A stretch of DNA of 64,000 nucleotides, from assembly GCA_024220505.1 (NCBI GenBank), contig JAKZZE010000004.1, positions 372,001 through 436,000 of the forward strand, read 5' to 3'. Origin of the DNA: Rhizopus arrhizus (taxonomy: Eukaryota; Mucoromycota; Mucoromycetes; Mucorales; Rhizopodaceae). The translations under genes and the position numbers were made by a program. The notes below the pieces were generated by a model that saw only the letters and a program-made list of their open reading frames with translations, had not been told where the DNA came from and searched no databases. Positions 1 through 9,804 of the stretch are shown here, piece by piece. How positions within the stretch are numbered: the first letter of the stretch is position 1; each line of letters opens with the position of its first letter.

Positions 1-614
1 ACAATTCTCTTAAACATTTGCAGTACCTTTTGTCGGCGGCCTTTCGATCTCTCGATATTTTGAGTCATGAACTCGTCTCCTGCGAGTCTGGTAACCCCAA
101 TTTGGAACGCTATTGTAAGATGCTGTTCGATGTCCGTAAGCTTCTACTACATGTTTGTTCTTCCATGACTCAAGCCCGTAACAACGTTGCTCTCCAAGCA
201 ATCAATCCTTCTTTCTCCTTGAAGTCGGATACGGAAGTTACGTACACCCTTCCTTTGGACGAGTTTCAACAAACGTTAATCCAGCAAACTACTGCAAGAA
301 AGGTTACTCGTGAAGCCACGGCTGGTTATCGTCAACGTCGTTCTCCGAATAACAGTTCCGATAATTCGGGTTCTTTCTCGAATTTTCCTGTCCAACAGTT
401 TTTTCGGCCAGGTCCACCCTCGCAGCAGGGTGGTTTCACCAACAACAGCAGCACTACCATCAGCAACAACAATTTTCGTCCAACCAACTTCAACAGCAGC
501 AAATCCAACAGCAACAACACCAACAGAAGATCAAACAACCCCTTTCGTCAATGGATACCGAAACAACCACAACACCCGACCCCGTTGGAGGTCGGCTCAG
601 CAAGTATTTTATAG
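1..614 (+). CDS. DIRS gag-like ORF, 5'-partial
   Basis: The frame is open from the left edge to a stop at 612-614, so the true start is outside the window. The C-terminal half is low-complexity, rich in Asn, Ser and Gln, with basic residues near the end, as in nucleic-acid-binding Gag proteins of DIRS elements. I see no CCHC knuckle. It overlaps the RT ORF by 64 nt in another frame. The Gag role is inferred from position and composition, since Gag sequences diverge too fast for recognition by eye. Confidence 0.6.
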   Translation, partial: NSLKHLQYLLSAAFRSLDILSHELVSCESGNPNLERYCKMLFDVRKLLLHVCSSMTQARNNVALQAINPSFSLKSDTEVTYTLPLDEFQQTLIQQTTARKVTREATAGYRQRRSPNNSSDNSGSFSNFPVQQFFRPGPPSQQGGFTNNSSTTISNNNFRPTNFNSSKSNSNNTNRRSNNPFRQWIPKQPQHPTPLEVGSASIL

Positions 615-2488
615 AATGGACAAAAATTTCCAGCAACTCATACGTCAACACTATCATTCAACACGGTTACCGCATTCCTTTTCACACATCACCACCCGTC
701 ACCACAAAACCAACACCTATAACACCATTCTCCAATGAACAAATCCCACTCATAGATCAAGCTGTCCAGAGTTTACTTCAAAAAGCAGCTATCGAACCAG
801 TCTCGCCTCAACAAGTTCAGGAAGTTCCAGGATTTTACAGCTCCCTATTTGTTATCCCCAAGAAGGATGACGGTATTCGTCCGGTGTTCAATCTCAAGAA
901 CTTGAACCAGTATCTAGATCCTCCCCATTTCAAGATGGATACGATCAGGGAAGTCTCGTTAATGATCAAACCGAACGATTATCTCGTATCTATAGATTTA
1001 TCCGATGCTTTTCTTCATATAGGACTACATCAAGATTCGAGACGTTACTTGCGGTTCAAATGGGGAGATCAAGTTTACCAATATCGTACGACTGCCTTTG
1101 GTCTAGCCTCCAGTCCTTATGTATTCACCAAAGTTTGCAGGCCCATATTACACTACTTTCGGTCTCAAGGTTACAGAATTTCGGCGTACTTGGACGATTG
1201 GATTCTGGCAGCAAACTCAAAGCAATTAGCTATCCAGCAAGCTCAAGCAGTGTTGGCTCTTTTGCAACGACTTGGTTGGATAGTGAACTACAAGAAATCA
1301 GTCCTGACTCCTACACAGCAGTTAGAACACCTAGGCTTTCTATTGAATACTCGTACGATGATAGCATCTCTACCTCTCAAGAAGCTTCGGGATATCCGTC
1401 GATCAATCAAACAAATACTGGACAAGCCTTCCCGACAAACTCCAAGGACAGTTCACAGTTTGACTATGCGAATCCAAGCGGCTACATTTGCTATCTTCCC
1501 AGCACGCCTCTACACGAGACATCTTCTATATTTCAAGAACCAGGTGGTGAAGTCGGACGCCGATTGGGATCGTCTTCGACCTTTAGACCAAGCCAGCAAG
1601 GAGGAGCTACATTGGTGGTACGACAATTTGAAGAAATGGAACGGTCGCTCTCTTCTCCCTTCAACTCCCACTCAAACGATTTATGTGGATGCCAGCAACA
1701 CGGGATGGGGGTGCAGTTTGGGCAAACAACGTGCACATGGTTACTGGGCTCCAGAGGAAGCGGCTCAGTCAATCAATTGGCGGGAACTGAAGGCGGTTCA
1801 ATTAGCACTACAGATTTTCCCAAGATTGCAGAACTCGACAATTCTAATCAGGACAGACAACACAACCAGCCTGTCGTATATCAACAAACAGGGTGGAACA
1901 CGGTCGCTCCCTTTAATGAATCTAGCAACAGAAGTCTGGAACTGGTGTCTTCAGCACAACATTATGATTCAAGCTCAACATATCAAAGGGATTTACAACA
2001 AAATAGCAGATATGGAGTCTCGCCGAACATTCTTCAAGAACCAATGGCAAATAATTCCAACAGTATTCCAACAGATTCAACAAACATGGGGTCCGTTCTC
2101 GATCGACCTCTTTGCCGACAGGACAACCAAGTTGTTACCAAAATACGTGTCTTGGCTTTCGGATCCGGACGCTATCCACACGGATGCCTTTACTCTACCA
2201 TGGACGAATTGGATGAAGCCTTTCATAAATCCCCCATGGAATCTGATATCTCGGGTTCTGAACAATATAATGCAAGAAAAGCATCCTCTAGTGGTAATGG
2301 TGGTACCATACTGGCCGAGTGCTCTATGGTTTCCTCTGTTACAACGGATGGCTCTTTCACCCCCTCTAATGCTAGCACCTCAAACAGTTCAAACAACATG
2401 TCCCAAAACACCTCACCCTCTACTACACAAGAACTGGATGCTATCCGTGTGGCGATTATCCGGAACAAATTGGAATCCCAACATCTAA
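551..2488 (+). CDS. DIRS reverse transcriptase-RNase H polyprotein with methyltransferase-like C-terminus
   Basis: 645 aa. The RT core is visible around residues 95-265: FNLKNLNQY, SIDLSDAFLHIGL, the AFGLASSP palm segment and the catalytic YLDDW box. RNase H follows (IYVDASNTGWG, INWRELKAV with the Glu, and RTDNTTSLSYIN with the Asp). After it comes a segment reading SIDLFAD and INPPWNLI, the methyltransferase-like region typical of DIRS/PAT elements, where NPPW resembles the DPPY/NPPF loop. The protein would copy the element RNA into a DNA circle. It overlaps gag upstream and the recombinase ORF downstream. Confidence 0.93.
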   Translation: MDTETTTTPDPVGGRLSKYFIEWTKISSNSYVNTIIQHGYRIPFHTSPPVTTKPTPITPFSNEQIPLIDQAVQSLLQKAAIEPVSPQQVQEVPGFYSSLFVIPKKDDGIRPVFNLKNLNQYLDPPHFKMDTIREVSLMIKPNDYLVSIDLSDAFLHIGLHQDSRRYLRFKWGDQVYQYRTTAFGLASSPYVFTKVCRPILHYFRSQGYRISAYLDDWILAANSKQLAIQQAQAVLALLQRLGWIVNYKKSVLTPTQQLEHLGFLLNTRTMIASLPLKKLRDIRRSIKQILDKPSRQTPRTVHSLTMRIQAATFAIFPARLYTRHLLYFKNQVVKSDADWDRLRPLDQASKEELHWWYDNLKKWNGRSLLPSTPTQTIYVDASNTGWGCSLGKQRAHGYWAPEEAAQSINWRELKAVQLALQIFPRLQNSTILIRTDNTTSLSYINKQGGTRSLPLMNLATEVWNWCLQHNIMIQAQHIKGIYNKIADMESRRTFFKNQWQIIPTVFQQIQQTWGPFSIDLFADRTTKLLPKYVSWLSDPDAIHTDAFTLPWTNWMKPFINPPWNLISRVLNNIMQEKHPLVVMVVPYWPSALWFPLLQRMALSPPLMLAPQTVQTTCPKTPHPLLHKNWMLSVWRLSGTNWNPNI

Positions 2489-3474
2489 ATGAGCATGCTG
2501 TTTCTGATCTACTGCGCCAGCGTTTAGCTCCTACTGCCACTAACAAAGACTACCGCAAGAATCAACTTCGCTTCTTGGAATGGGCTCAACAGCATAATGT
2601 TTCGTTTACGGCTTTTTCGGGTGTTGACATGGTGAACTTTTTAGCTGACATTCGACAGTCTCATGGGCTTCAAGTGGCAACTCTCAAGACTGTGCGTGCG
2701 GCGGTTGCGCATTTACATGATAATACAAACAGCATGAGTACCAATTCACTGGTGAATTCTTATTTAGATACCTTATCTAAACAGGCTGCTCCCGTAGCTA
2801 TTCATCGGCCAACTGTTGACATGTCTCCTGCTTTGGTCTATGCTCGAAATATTCCTTCACGATCCACTACTCCTCTTCAATTATTGCAGCAGAAATTGGC
2901 TTTCTTATTGGCTATGTCTGCCTTTCTACGTCCTTCTGATTTGGCTCGTATTCCGTTTGCCTCTTGTGGTATTTCTACTTCTGGCTGTCTTCTTTTTCAA
3001 GTTGTGGCTCCTAAAGAAACCCGTAAAAAGCGTAGGATTATCAAGCCATTCACTGTGCATCCTCATGCTAGCGATAACGAGTTGTGTCCTGTGAAATGTT
3101 TCAAAGCATTGTGTGACCATCCTGCCATGAGGTCTCGGCGTGAAGGCTCTCCATTGTTTGTGAAATCTAACAATATATATCAACCGTTGTCCTCTTCAAC
3201 TATCTCTTCTTGGTTACATCGGGGTTTCATATCCTTATGCACAAGTGAATCTGGTGTTACTCTTCGGTCTTTGGCGTCTTCTCGAGTATTGGATCTAGGT
3301 GTTTCTAGAGATGATATTGTGGCCTTGGGTAATTGGGCTTCATCGGACACTTTCACACATCACTATCAGCGCAATCATATGGCAAACGTAGATTTCGCTT
3401 CGGTGGTTCTCTCAGGTGTTGAAGATGACGAATTCTTTGATGCTCAAGACTCATTCTCTGGATCAGCACAGTAA
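2398..3474 (+). CDS. DIRS tyrosine recombinase (YR integrase)
   Basis: I start at the ATG at 2398; the same frame is open further upstream only as an antiphase shadow of the RT. About 358 aa. The N-terminal part is a SAM-like core-binding domain (NKDYRKNQLRFLEWAQQ). The catalytic part has Arg in SAFLRPSDLARI, a basic beta-hairpin with RKKRRIIKPF, the second Arg in VTLRSLASS, Trp in GNWASSDTF and the nucleophile Tyr in HHYQRN. The HxxR histidine appears replaced (VTLR), which is worth noting but may be family variation. It catalyses integration of the circular DNA by strand exchange through a phosphotyrosine intermediate. Confidence 0.9.
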   Translation: MSQNTSPSTTQELDAIRVAIIRNKLESQHLNEHAVSDLLRQRLAPTATNKDYRKNQLRFLEWAQQHNVSFTAFSGVDMVNFLADIRQSHGLQVATLKTVRAAVAHLHDNTNSMSTNSLVNSYLDTLSKQAAPVAIHRPTVDMSPALVYARNIPSRSTTPLQLLQQKLAFLLAMSAFLRPSDLARIPFASCGISTSGCLLFQVVAPKETRKKRRIIKPFTVHPHASDNELCPVKCFKALCDHPAMRSRREGSPLFVKSNNIYQPLSSSTISSWLHRGFISLCTSESGVTLRSLASSRVLDLGVSRDDIVALGNWASSDTFTHHYQRNHMANVDFASVVLSGVEDDEFFDAQDSFSGSAQ

Positions 3475-3781
3475 TAATATTTCCTATTTTGTTCTGAAGG
3501 TCTCAAGCAATTCTTCAGAGAATTCTTTCGACCTAGAATTGATATTTAGACCTGAAGAACAAAATAGGAAATATTATTACGCCCACCCTTCATTAGTATT
3601 TCTTTATTTTATTTTCTGCCCTCCCTTCTACTTTCTTTGACCGAGCTCACATTCGATTGATATCATATAATTGAATTTCAGATTTATTTAAACCTTTGAA
3701 TTCGCTCAAAATAAAGTAAAGAAGATTCTAGCACAGTAATAATATTTCCTATTTTGTTCTGAAGGTCTAAATATCAATTGG
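3471..3781. repeat. DIRS inverse terminal/internal repeats
   Basis: A block of about 44 bp (starts GTAATAATATTTCC, ends near ATATCAATT) occurs three times: truncated at 3471-3513 directly after the recombinase ORF, inverted at 3537-3580, and direct at 3736-3779. Copies two and three agree except for about two bases. Two opposite-facing copies plus one direct copy fit the internal complementary region and right terminal repeat that DIRS elements use to circularise. Confidence 0.75.
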
Positions 3782-3789
3782 CTGATGGC

Positions 3790-4810
3790 CGGTTTTTTTT
3801 TTCATTTTTCAATTTTTTTTCACAAAGTACTAAAAAATGCAGGCAAATAAAGTTTCTGCTCGAAAAAATAAAAAATTACGGTGCAAATTTATTTATTTTT
3901 GACAGTTTTGAGAATATAAAAATTATTTTAATAAAAACGAAAAGAAAAAAAGAAAGAGCATGAGCGTAAAAACATAAACATAAAATATAAGAAGCATGAG
4001 GTATAAAGTATAAAGCATAAAGCATAGAGTGTAAAATGTAGAGTGTAAAGCATAGAGTATAAAAAATAAAACATAAAAAGCAGAGCATATTCATATTATA
4101 ATAAAAGAAGGGTAGATTAGTTTAAAAGGGCGTTGCAAATGTTGAGATTTTTTAAAAGTAAAATGCTTCCAAATTTGTTGGTATTGATGAAGCGAGAGGA
4201 ATCTGAAGCTACTTGGTGCATATCCAGTGTAGAAAAAAAAAGGACTTAGAATATTTTTTTTAAAAAAATATATTTTATCTCTTTTCTTTTCTTTTTAAAC
4301 TTAAATTTTTGTGAACACCACCTCCTTATTTAAATCTTTATTAGCTAGTACGTCTCATGTAATTGTTAGTAGTCGTTACTAAATATAGTTTCTTTGAACA
4401 TGTAATTCTAATAGCTCCTTTAGCTTACGTTTGTTTTCTAGTGTGTAGCTAAACTTATGATGACCATATAGTTTTTGTTTTTTTTTTTTTATACGTTGCT
4501 ACATCACTAAACTTTTCTTTCTTATCAAGAACAAAGCAGTAATCAAACTGGGTCGTTTACAAAGTAAGTTTTTAAACATAGCAAATATTATTAATAATAC
4601 TAAGTCTCTTATTGTATAGTGGACTCTTGTGGTTACATCGTGCTTTATATATTTGTCAACAGCCATACAGAGAAAGTCAAAAGGTATTAAATTCAAGCCA
4701 GAGTCATCAGAATATCGTATTGGTGAAGGAATTCTGGTATAGCTTTTGCCAGAAGCTGGAAATCCTACCTGGAGCAGCAAACCTGGGGTAGTATGCCTGG
4801 AACAGCCAGT
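3790..4810. other. AT-rich gene-free stretch
   Basis: No convincing coding region. It contains long A and T runs, a degenerate short-period repeat (annotated separately) and a T-run at about 4470-4490. A 105-aa minus-strand ORF at 4499-4816 has no recognisable features and is probably chance. Confidence 0.6.
3958..4088. repeat. Degenerate A/T-rich minisatellite
   Basis: About 130 bp of imperfect tandem units 7-9 bp long, variants of AAGCATA, AAGTATA and AGAGTGTAA. Units are individually degenerate but recur throughout. It lies just outside the DIRS right end. No function is visible. Confidence 0.7.
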
Positions 4811-4811
4811 G

Positions 4812-4915
4812 TACACTATTTCCAGAAATTATAGTCGCCATGACTTGTCGCAATTACATATAAATTGTATTATAAAACTTTACAAAATGCGACTTTAATT
4901 TCTGAAAATAGTGTA
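4812..4915. mobile_element. Tc1/mariner-like MITE, copy 1
   Basis: About 100 bp flanked by TA at 4812-4813 and 4914-4915. Terminal inverted repeats begin CACTATTTCCAGAAATTA on the left and its near-perfect complement on the right (one mismatch in about 20). The inner part contains GTCGC and GCGAC arms around an AT-rich loop, so it can fold on itself. A second copy with the same termini and TA flanks lies at 50044-50145. It has no ORF and must be mobilised in trans, presumably by a Tc1/mariner transposase. Confidence 0.85.
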
Positions 4916-5091
4916 CTGGGATTCCGTACACTTGATCCCATTTCACTTTTTCCAAAGCATTTTTACCCTTGATCCCAAAAGGGTTTTTTAGTCACCACTA
5001 TCCTTACTTTATGAACTGCCTCGGGCGGAAAAGATGTAATATTGCAATCGTGCGCCCAATAGAGGTTTAATTATTTATAAATAAAAATCTG

Positions 5092-6110
5092 TTTAATCGT
5101 ACTGGGATTCCGAGTTTTCGCTTCCCCAACACTTTTGATAATTTTTTCCTTTTAAGGAAATAACCCATCATGTCCACCCACCTTCAAACCATTCAACGAT
5201 TACAAAATGAACTCGCAATCGCTAATGCCAAGATACACCAGTTGCAACAGGAAAACGCTTCTTTGCGGAAGCAAGTATCCTCTGAACCCACACCAACTGC
5301 AAACTCCAGTCCTCCTTCTGAATCTACTCCCCCTTCCTCCAAACGTCCACGCTCCCCCAGCAATGATGCTGCTCCTCCCACAACCAAGGTATCTAAGCTT
5401 CCGAATCCCAAACCCAAACACAGTTTAGCTGCCATTGCTCGACAATTTTCCTCTCCTACTGCTCCTTCCAGCTTCACGTTTATTCACGTTCCCATTCACC
5501 GTCGCCTTCCCATCCATCAACTCCGTGCTAACCTTCGTGAGTTGCACATTAACACACGCCGCATTCTGGATATTCAATATTCAGATCGAAATGTGGTCAG
5601 CTTCCTTATTCATACCGGTTTCGAACCTGAGCTCCGTTCTCAGCTGTACAAACACAAAATCACTATTCGTGACGACTTTGACCCTCTGAGCCCCTCCATC
5701 ATTCGTGATCCTACAATTCTCAATGAATCCATTGAAAGAAAAACTAAACTTGCTCGTCATGTATTCCTCCAACGACTTGGTTCTGCTTTCCACCGTCTCA
5801 AGGCTCCTCTTTACAACGCTGTCACTAACTACTTTCTCCAATCTGGACTCATAGACCTCAATTTCTTGGAGTCTTTTGATCTCGCTCCCCCTCACAACTA
5901 TCACAACCCTCTCCTAGACAAGATCTAGAGCTCTTTTCTACCTCTTCCCTTCCCTTTCCTTTTTCCTTTTTGACTATCAAAAAGGTTTTTAGCACTCTTT
6001 TATCCTCTCTTTGATCTGACCCGGGCAATTCAATCCCAGAAGTGATTATGTGGTCAATTGAGTTATCTTAAATTTAAAATAAAAATACTCTTTAATCGTA
6101 CTGGGATTCC
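5092..6110. repeat. 20-bp direct repeats bracketing an ORF1-only unit
   Basis: An exact 20-bp sequence (TTTAATCGT followed by ACTGGGATTCC) occurs at 5092-5111 and 6091-6110, with similar A/T-rich bases just upstream of each. The ACTGGGATTCC core occurs a third time at 4915-4925, abutting the MITE. The repeats bracket the 252-aa ORF at 5170. They could be an old target-site duplication, or repeated ends of a tandemly arranged non-LTR element. Confidence 0.7.
5170..5928 (+). CDS. Coiled-coil ORF1-like protein of a probable non-LTR-derived element
   Basis: 252 aa from ATG 5170. Residues 1-36 form heptad-like coiled coil (TIQRLQNELAIANAKIHQLQ). Residues 40-85 are Pro/Ser-rich with basic patches (SSKRPRSP). 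The C-terminal 160 residues form a compact domain with many Arg and Leu. This organisation resembles ORF1 proteins of mucoralean LINE-like elements, but no reverse transcriptase follows. The coding strand is unusually C-rich for this window, pointing to a distinct origin. Assignment is by architecture only. A host-domesticated protein is an alternative. Confidence 0.5.
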   Translation: MSTHLQTIQRLQNELAIANAKIHQLQQENASLRKQVSSEPTPTANSSPPSESTPPSSKRPRSPSNDAAPPTTKVSKLPNPKPKHSLAAIARQFSSPTAPSSFTFIHVPIHRRLPIHQLRANLRELHINTRRILDIQYSDRNVVSFLIHTGFEPELRSQLYKHKITIRDDFDPLSPSIIRDPTILNESIERKTKLARHVFLQRLGSAFHRLKAPLYNAVTNYFLQSGLIDLNFLESFDLAPPHNYHNPLLDKI

Positions 6111-6320
6111 TGCAAGGGAGGAGGGCAAACTCAGATAAAAATAGTTACCAAATATAGTATAAATATGAATAAATCAAGGGTGTGAGTTTGAAGTCGGTTT
6201 TTTTTTTAAAAAATTTTTTTTTCAAAAATCTCGACAGGTGTGAACAGAACAAAGTTAGCCATTGCGGAAATCTCACATTTATCCATGAATGTTCACTTTA
6301 TCAGTTGTGTGGATACAACA

Positions 6321-6492
6321 GTTACGACCGATATGATTTGACATGTATAAGAAGAATGCTATAATCTGGTGCTAGTCATAAATTGTCTCAGAGCAGTGAT
6401 AATTATCAGGATCTATTCTTATTTAAACTCATTTGTAAAGATTTAGTCCAGAACGATAAGACTGTATCTTATTGACATGTCAAAACATGACA
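6321..6492 (-). repeat. Antisense LTR fragment of the element B family
   Basis: The reverse complement closely matches the first half of the element B LTR that starts at 54975, from TGTCATGTTTTGACATGTC through the segment around TTGACATGTATAAG, with mismatches and a diverged middle. Its outer end (TGTCATG at 6492 on the minus strand) falls exactly where the downstream nuclease-like frame begins. It therefore marks an old insertion that cut that gene. The inner half of the LTR is not recognisable beyond about 6311. Confidence 0.8.
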
Positions 6493-7471
6493 CTTAGCAC
6501 CTATCTTGATAGAAACACAGTATGAAGTAAATGAAGACTTTATTGAAAGAGTAATGAACTATTCTCTGTCATTAAAAAACCAATATGGACAATTGCCTAT
6601 AGTTCTTGTTATTGCAACCAAGAGCGTAACGAATGTTGTTAGTTTAAAGTTTATTGGCCCAAATGATCATTATATGGATAACATCAGATGCGATCTTTGG
6701 GCGAAAAAACATGAAATTCTTTCATCAAATTCGATTAAACTTCACTTGGAAAATGCTCCCTTACAGAAGTTAGCGGCGTTTGGTCATTTCCTAACCCAAA
6801 AGAAAATATGTATCTTATCGATCGACAAAAAACACGATGAGACCATCCAATTATTATACCAAATTGCGAAAGACAAATTTAAAAATTGATGTCAAGTGGA
6901 GGAAGAGAAGCTGATGGTAATTCAGGATCTGTGTTATAAAGGAAGCAAACAATTTCGAAAAATTGCAGATTGCGCAAAAAATGGTGATTCAATGGACAAA
7001 CTTCTTCAGTATGCCTTGGATGGTGAACACTTCTTCAATTCCCAGGAAATAAAATTTAGTAACCAGTGCAGGGAAACCACTCCCATTGAAGATACACCTG
7101 ATATCAGTGATCTATCAGCACCAAGCTACCAAAGTAGTGTTGTATGCATGGATGATGAACACTTCTTCAATTCCCAGGAAATAAAATTTAGTAACCAGTG
7201 CAGGGAAACCACTCCCATTGAAGATACACCTGATATCAGTGATCTATCAGCACCAAGCTACCAAAGTAGTGTTGTATGCATGGATGATGAAGCTTATGTG
7301 GAAAACTTTATGTCAAAATTAACTGGTAGGATGAATTGGGATAATTGTTATAAGCAAGGAAGAGAAAATGGTTTTTTCATGAATTACAATAACTGGAAGT
7401 CAATAAAAGCAGCATATAATAGTAGAAAAAGCAGAATTCAAAAAAGAAAGAGAGTTGTAATAGGAGAATGA
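6491..7471 (+). pseudogene. PD-(D/E)XK (Rpn/transposase-like) nuclease remnant with in-frame stop
   Basis: The frame begins at the LTR junction, so the N-terminus is missing. It reads APILIETQ, the core strand with E-x-Q of the PD-(D/E)XK fold, then SLKNQYGQLPIVLVIAT, a pattern I associate with Rpn-like nucleases abundant in mucoralean genomes. One TGA at 6887-6889 interrupts an otherwise continuous frame; the second part (6896-7471) carries a duplicated acidic segment and a basic C-terminus (QKRKR). Family assignment is by motif pattern only. It is truncated and has an internal stop, so probably inactive. Confidence 0.55.
7025..7288 (+). repeat. 132-bp perfect tandem duplication within the nuclease-like gene
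   Basis: Two adjacent 132-bp copies (7025-7156 and 7157-7288) appear identical by eye and encode a repeated 44-residue segment starting EHFFNSQEIKFSNQC. The length is a multiple of three, so the frame is kept. The lack of differences suggests a recent event. Confidence 0.9.
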
Positions 7472-7633
7472 GTCGACTGCTATTTCTTTCTATTATTTAA
7501 ATTATTATAGTTCATGCAGAAAAAAAATGTTAAATAAATATGAATTTACAATTTGAATGTGTTTCTACAAGCTATGTCTTGTCCATTTATTTTATTTAAT
7601 TTATTATTTTTCTTGGAAAAATAAGCTTGATTT

Positions 7634-7885
7634 TCATTGCTTGACAAGATCACGAAAGAATTTAATAGTTGGATCATTACTATGTGGACTGTTTTCTGGA
7701 TCAGTTACATAATAAACCAATGCAACAAATTGTTGCATAGGATATTCATTAACATAGTTATGAATAGATTCTTTACATGACACATAGCAACCGCTAGACC
7801 AAAAATCACTGTTTAACCTCATCAAAAAAGCATCATCATTCATGTGGAATTTTGAACTTATCTCTTCGTTCGAAAATCCTTCCAT
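7634..7885 (-). pseudogene. Second PD-(D/E)XK-family fragment, opposite strand
   Basis: 83 aa. It aligns by eye with the C-terminal half of the neighbouring nuclease-like protein: a DxxxMxxxxDxW segment, then an S-x-C/S-x-x-SI-x-x-H/Y stretch, then YPMQQFVALVYYV against APLQKLAAFGHFL. The catalytic region is missing. It is a diverged relic of the same family facing the other copy, with about 160 bp between them. Confidence 0.4.
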
Positions 7886-8058
7886 TAAAAAGATGAGTTA
7901 AAAAGATGAGGAATATTGGTAAAATATGATATTCCTCGTACAGCGATAGGCCATACTTGATTAATCTTTCCATAAAATTGGTATCAATTATATCTTGTAC
8001 TATAACAACTATTGATGGTAGATCTTTGCAACATTAATTGTTTGGAATATATATTAAA

Positions 8059-8753
8059 TCAAAAATTGATTTGTTGGTCCATTGACAATGACCCAAAGTA
8101 AACGATGAACCAGAAATATGTATTCCTTTGTTGTTTTCTTTTAGTAAATAATAACGGCTTAGATTTTGTGTACAAACCAAAAATTGATTTCATAATGATG
8201 TCTTTGATTTTTGGATTTTCTATCAATGTTCTGCAGTTATCCATCACAATAAAGAATCCTTTTTTGTTGTGCCCATCAAGAGTGTCCATTACCACTCCAT
8301 GAACTTCACAATATAATAAGCCGTGATATCCTTTTTTAAAGGCTGTTTCTTTTCTGAGTCTTTTGCTTTTCTTTTTTTGATGGCAGGATTCGAATATTCT
8401 TGTTCTAGCTTTTGTGCATCTGCTTTCGTCAAAGGATCAACTTTTGAAAAATTGACCGTTCCAAAATATGCTATGCATCCAACAATACTGATATTAGCAC
8501 CTCTTTGTTTGTGAACAGTGACATTTGCTGTTTCTCCTACTTTAAACCAAACTCGACCTCTTATTATGTGCGTATTAAAGACAGCTTCATCTACAAATAC
8601 GTAATTCTTTTGAAAGTCAACACCTATTTCCTTCCATTTACTTACTACCTCATGATGAAGACGAAGTGTTCTCTCAGCATCTCTTTCTTCATTATATAAC
8701 AATGCTCTTTTCAAAGAAAAAGCACGCTCAACTGATACATATGCCTCTGTCAT
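8059..8753 (-). pseudogene. Tc1/mariner DDE transposase remnant, frameshifted
   Basis: Two overlapping minus-strand frames (8753-8289, then 8295-8059) make one degenerate transposase. The first has NYVFVDEAVFN, the first catalytic Asp. The second has GFFIVMDNC, the second catalytic Asp. The shift lies near 8290-8295 and the third acidic residue is lost. The N-terminal DNA-binding domain is also absent upstream of 8753. It resembles the better-preserved copy at 14.9-16.0 kb. Confidence 0.8.
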
Positions 8754-9804
8754 GGATAGAGGTTATAACAAGGACAAGGTCGGCTTAATAAATAGCGCAA
8801 AGGGCTCAGAGATTATGTAATAATTAACAATAGATTCAAGGAAAAGATACAAGAAGTGATAGAACACTTGGAATTGGACACGGTATTTGTAACTAAAGCT
8901 CAGACAAGGGACAGATCCAAATAAAGGGTTTTGCGATCCTTTATTGGCTAATTATATTAAACAAGGACAAGGACAACAGAGAGCCTTATTACTTAAGACT
9001 AAGAATATATAAATAAAATATAGCTAAGATAACTAACAAAGAAAACTGGGGAATTGTCAAGATGTGCTGACTGTTTATACTTTTCCAATACTTGATGTAT
9101 CGTGTGGTTGAATAAAGAATAATGGAGGTAAGATATATTATAATTAAACTTGGGGATTTACATGATATAATATATTTGGTTATTTAATCCACAAGTTCAG
9201 AGTTGGTAAGATAAATTCATGCGTTCAGAATAGGCAATCCACAAGTTTACATTAAGCAGCATTTTAATTCATGACAGTCTTCACAGAGAAGGAATAGAAA
9301 TATCATCCAAGTCTGGAAATTCTTTGAGAAGCGCTTCTTTGGTTAATTCAAGTGTTGAAGACTTGTTTTTATCAAGATACTGGATCAAAAAAAAAGGGTA
9401 AGCTGAGGAAAAAGCTTCTGTTTTGTTCCTCTGTTTTTCGCTTTCGCAGCAAAACTAGGCAATACACTACCGTTGCTAGAGTTGAACACCTAGAGCAGCA
9501 TGTAAGCGTTTTGTATTTGCGGTATTTACATACACTTCCTACTAATAAATCGAATTAGATTACACTTGAAATACAAATGCCTGCTAATATCATATAGATA
9601 TATATATATTAGCTAGCAAGGATAACTCATGTAATTCTTACGTATTTTATTGGTACTGAACTTAAATTAATTGAGAACATTTTTATTTATAAATCAAATT
9701 TACTTTGACTGATGAACCTTCCCTCACTTTTAATAAAGGATTAAAGGAGACTCATTTCGCTTTACAGCCTAATTTACATTTATCGATTCATTAAAGTCAA
9801 AATC
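8754..9804. other. Intergenic, no gene recognised
   Basis: No convincing coding region on either strand. A repeated ACAAGGACAAGG word occurs at about 8770 and 8955. A 68-aa ORF at 9352-9558 shows no features. Confidence 0.5.

Larger units (their letters stand above)
1..3781 (+). mobile_element. DIRS-type tyrosine-recombinase retrotransposon, 5' end outside window
   Basis: Three overlapping ORFs in three frames (gag-like, RT-RNase H, tyrosine recombinase) are followed by short inverse repeats. There is no DDE integrase, no aspartic protease and no LTR. That combination defines DIRS elements, which integrate through a circular intermediate using a tyrosine recombinase. The left terminus and the start of the gag ORF lie beyond position 1. 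The right boundary is set at the last terminal-repeat copy near 3781. The frames look undamaged, so the copy may be young. Confidence 0.9.

Noticed and set aside
1060..2397. Long plus-strand frame upstream of the recombinase start
   Set aside because: It overlaps the RT-RNase H gene in another frame and has no domain; kept only from the ATG at 2398.
8760..9000. Possible solo LTR (GGTTATAACA and repeated ACAAGGACAAGG)
   Set aside because: No matching second terminus and no target duplication could be found.
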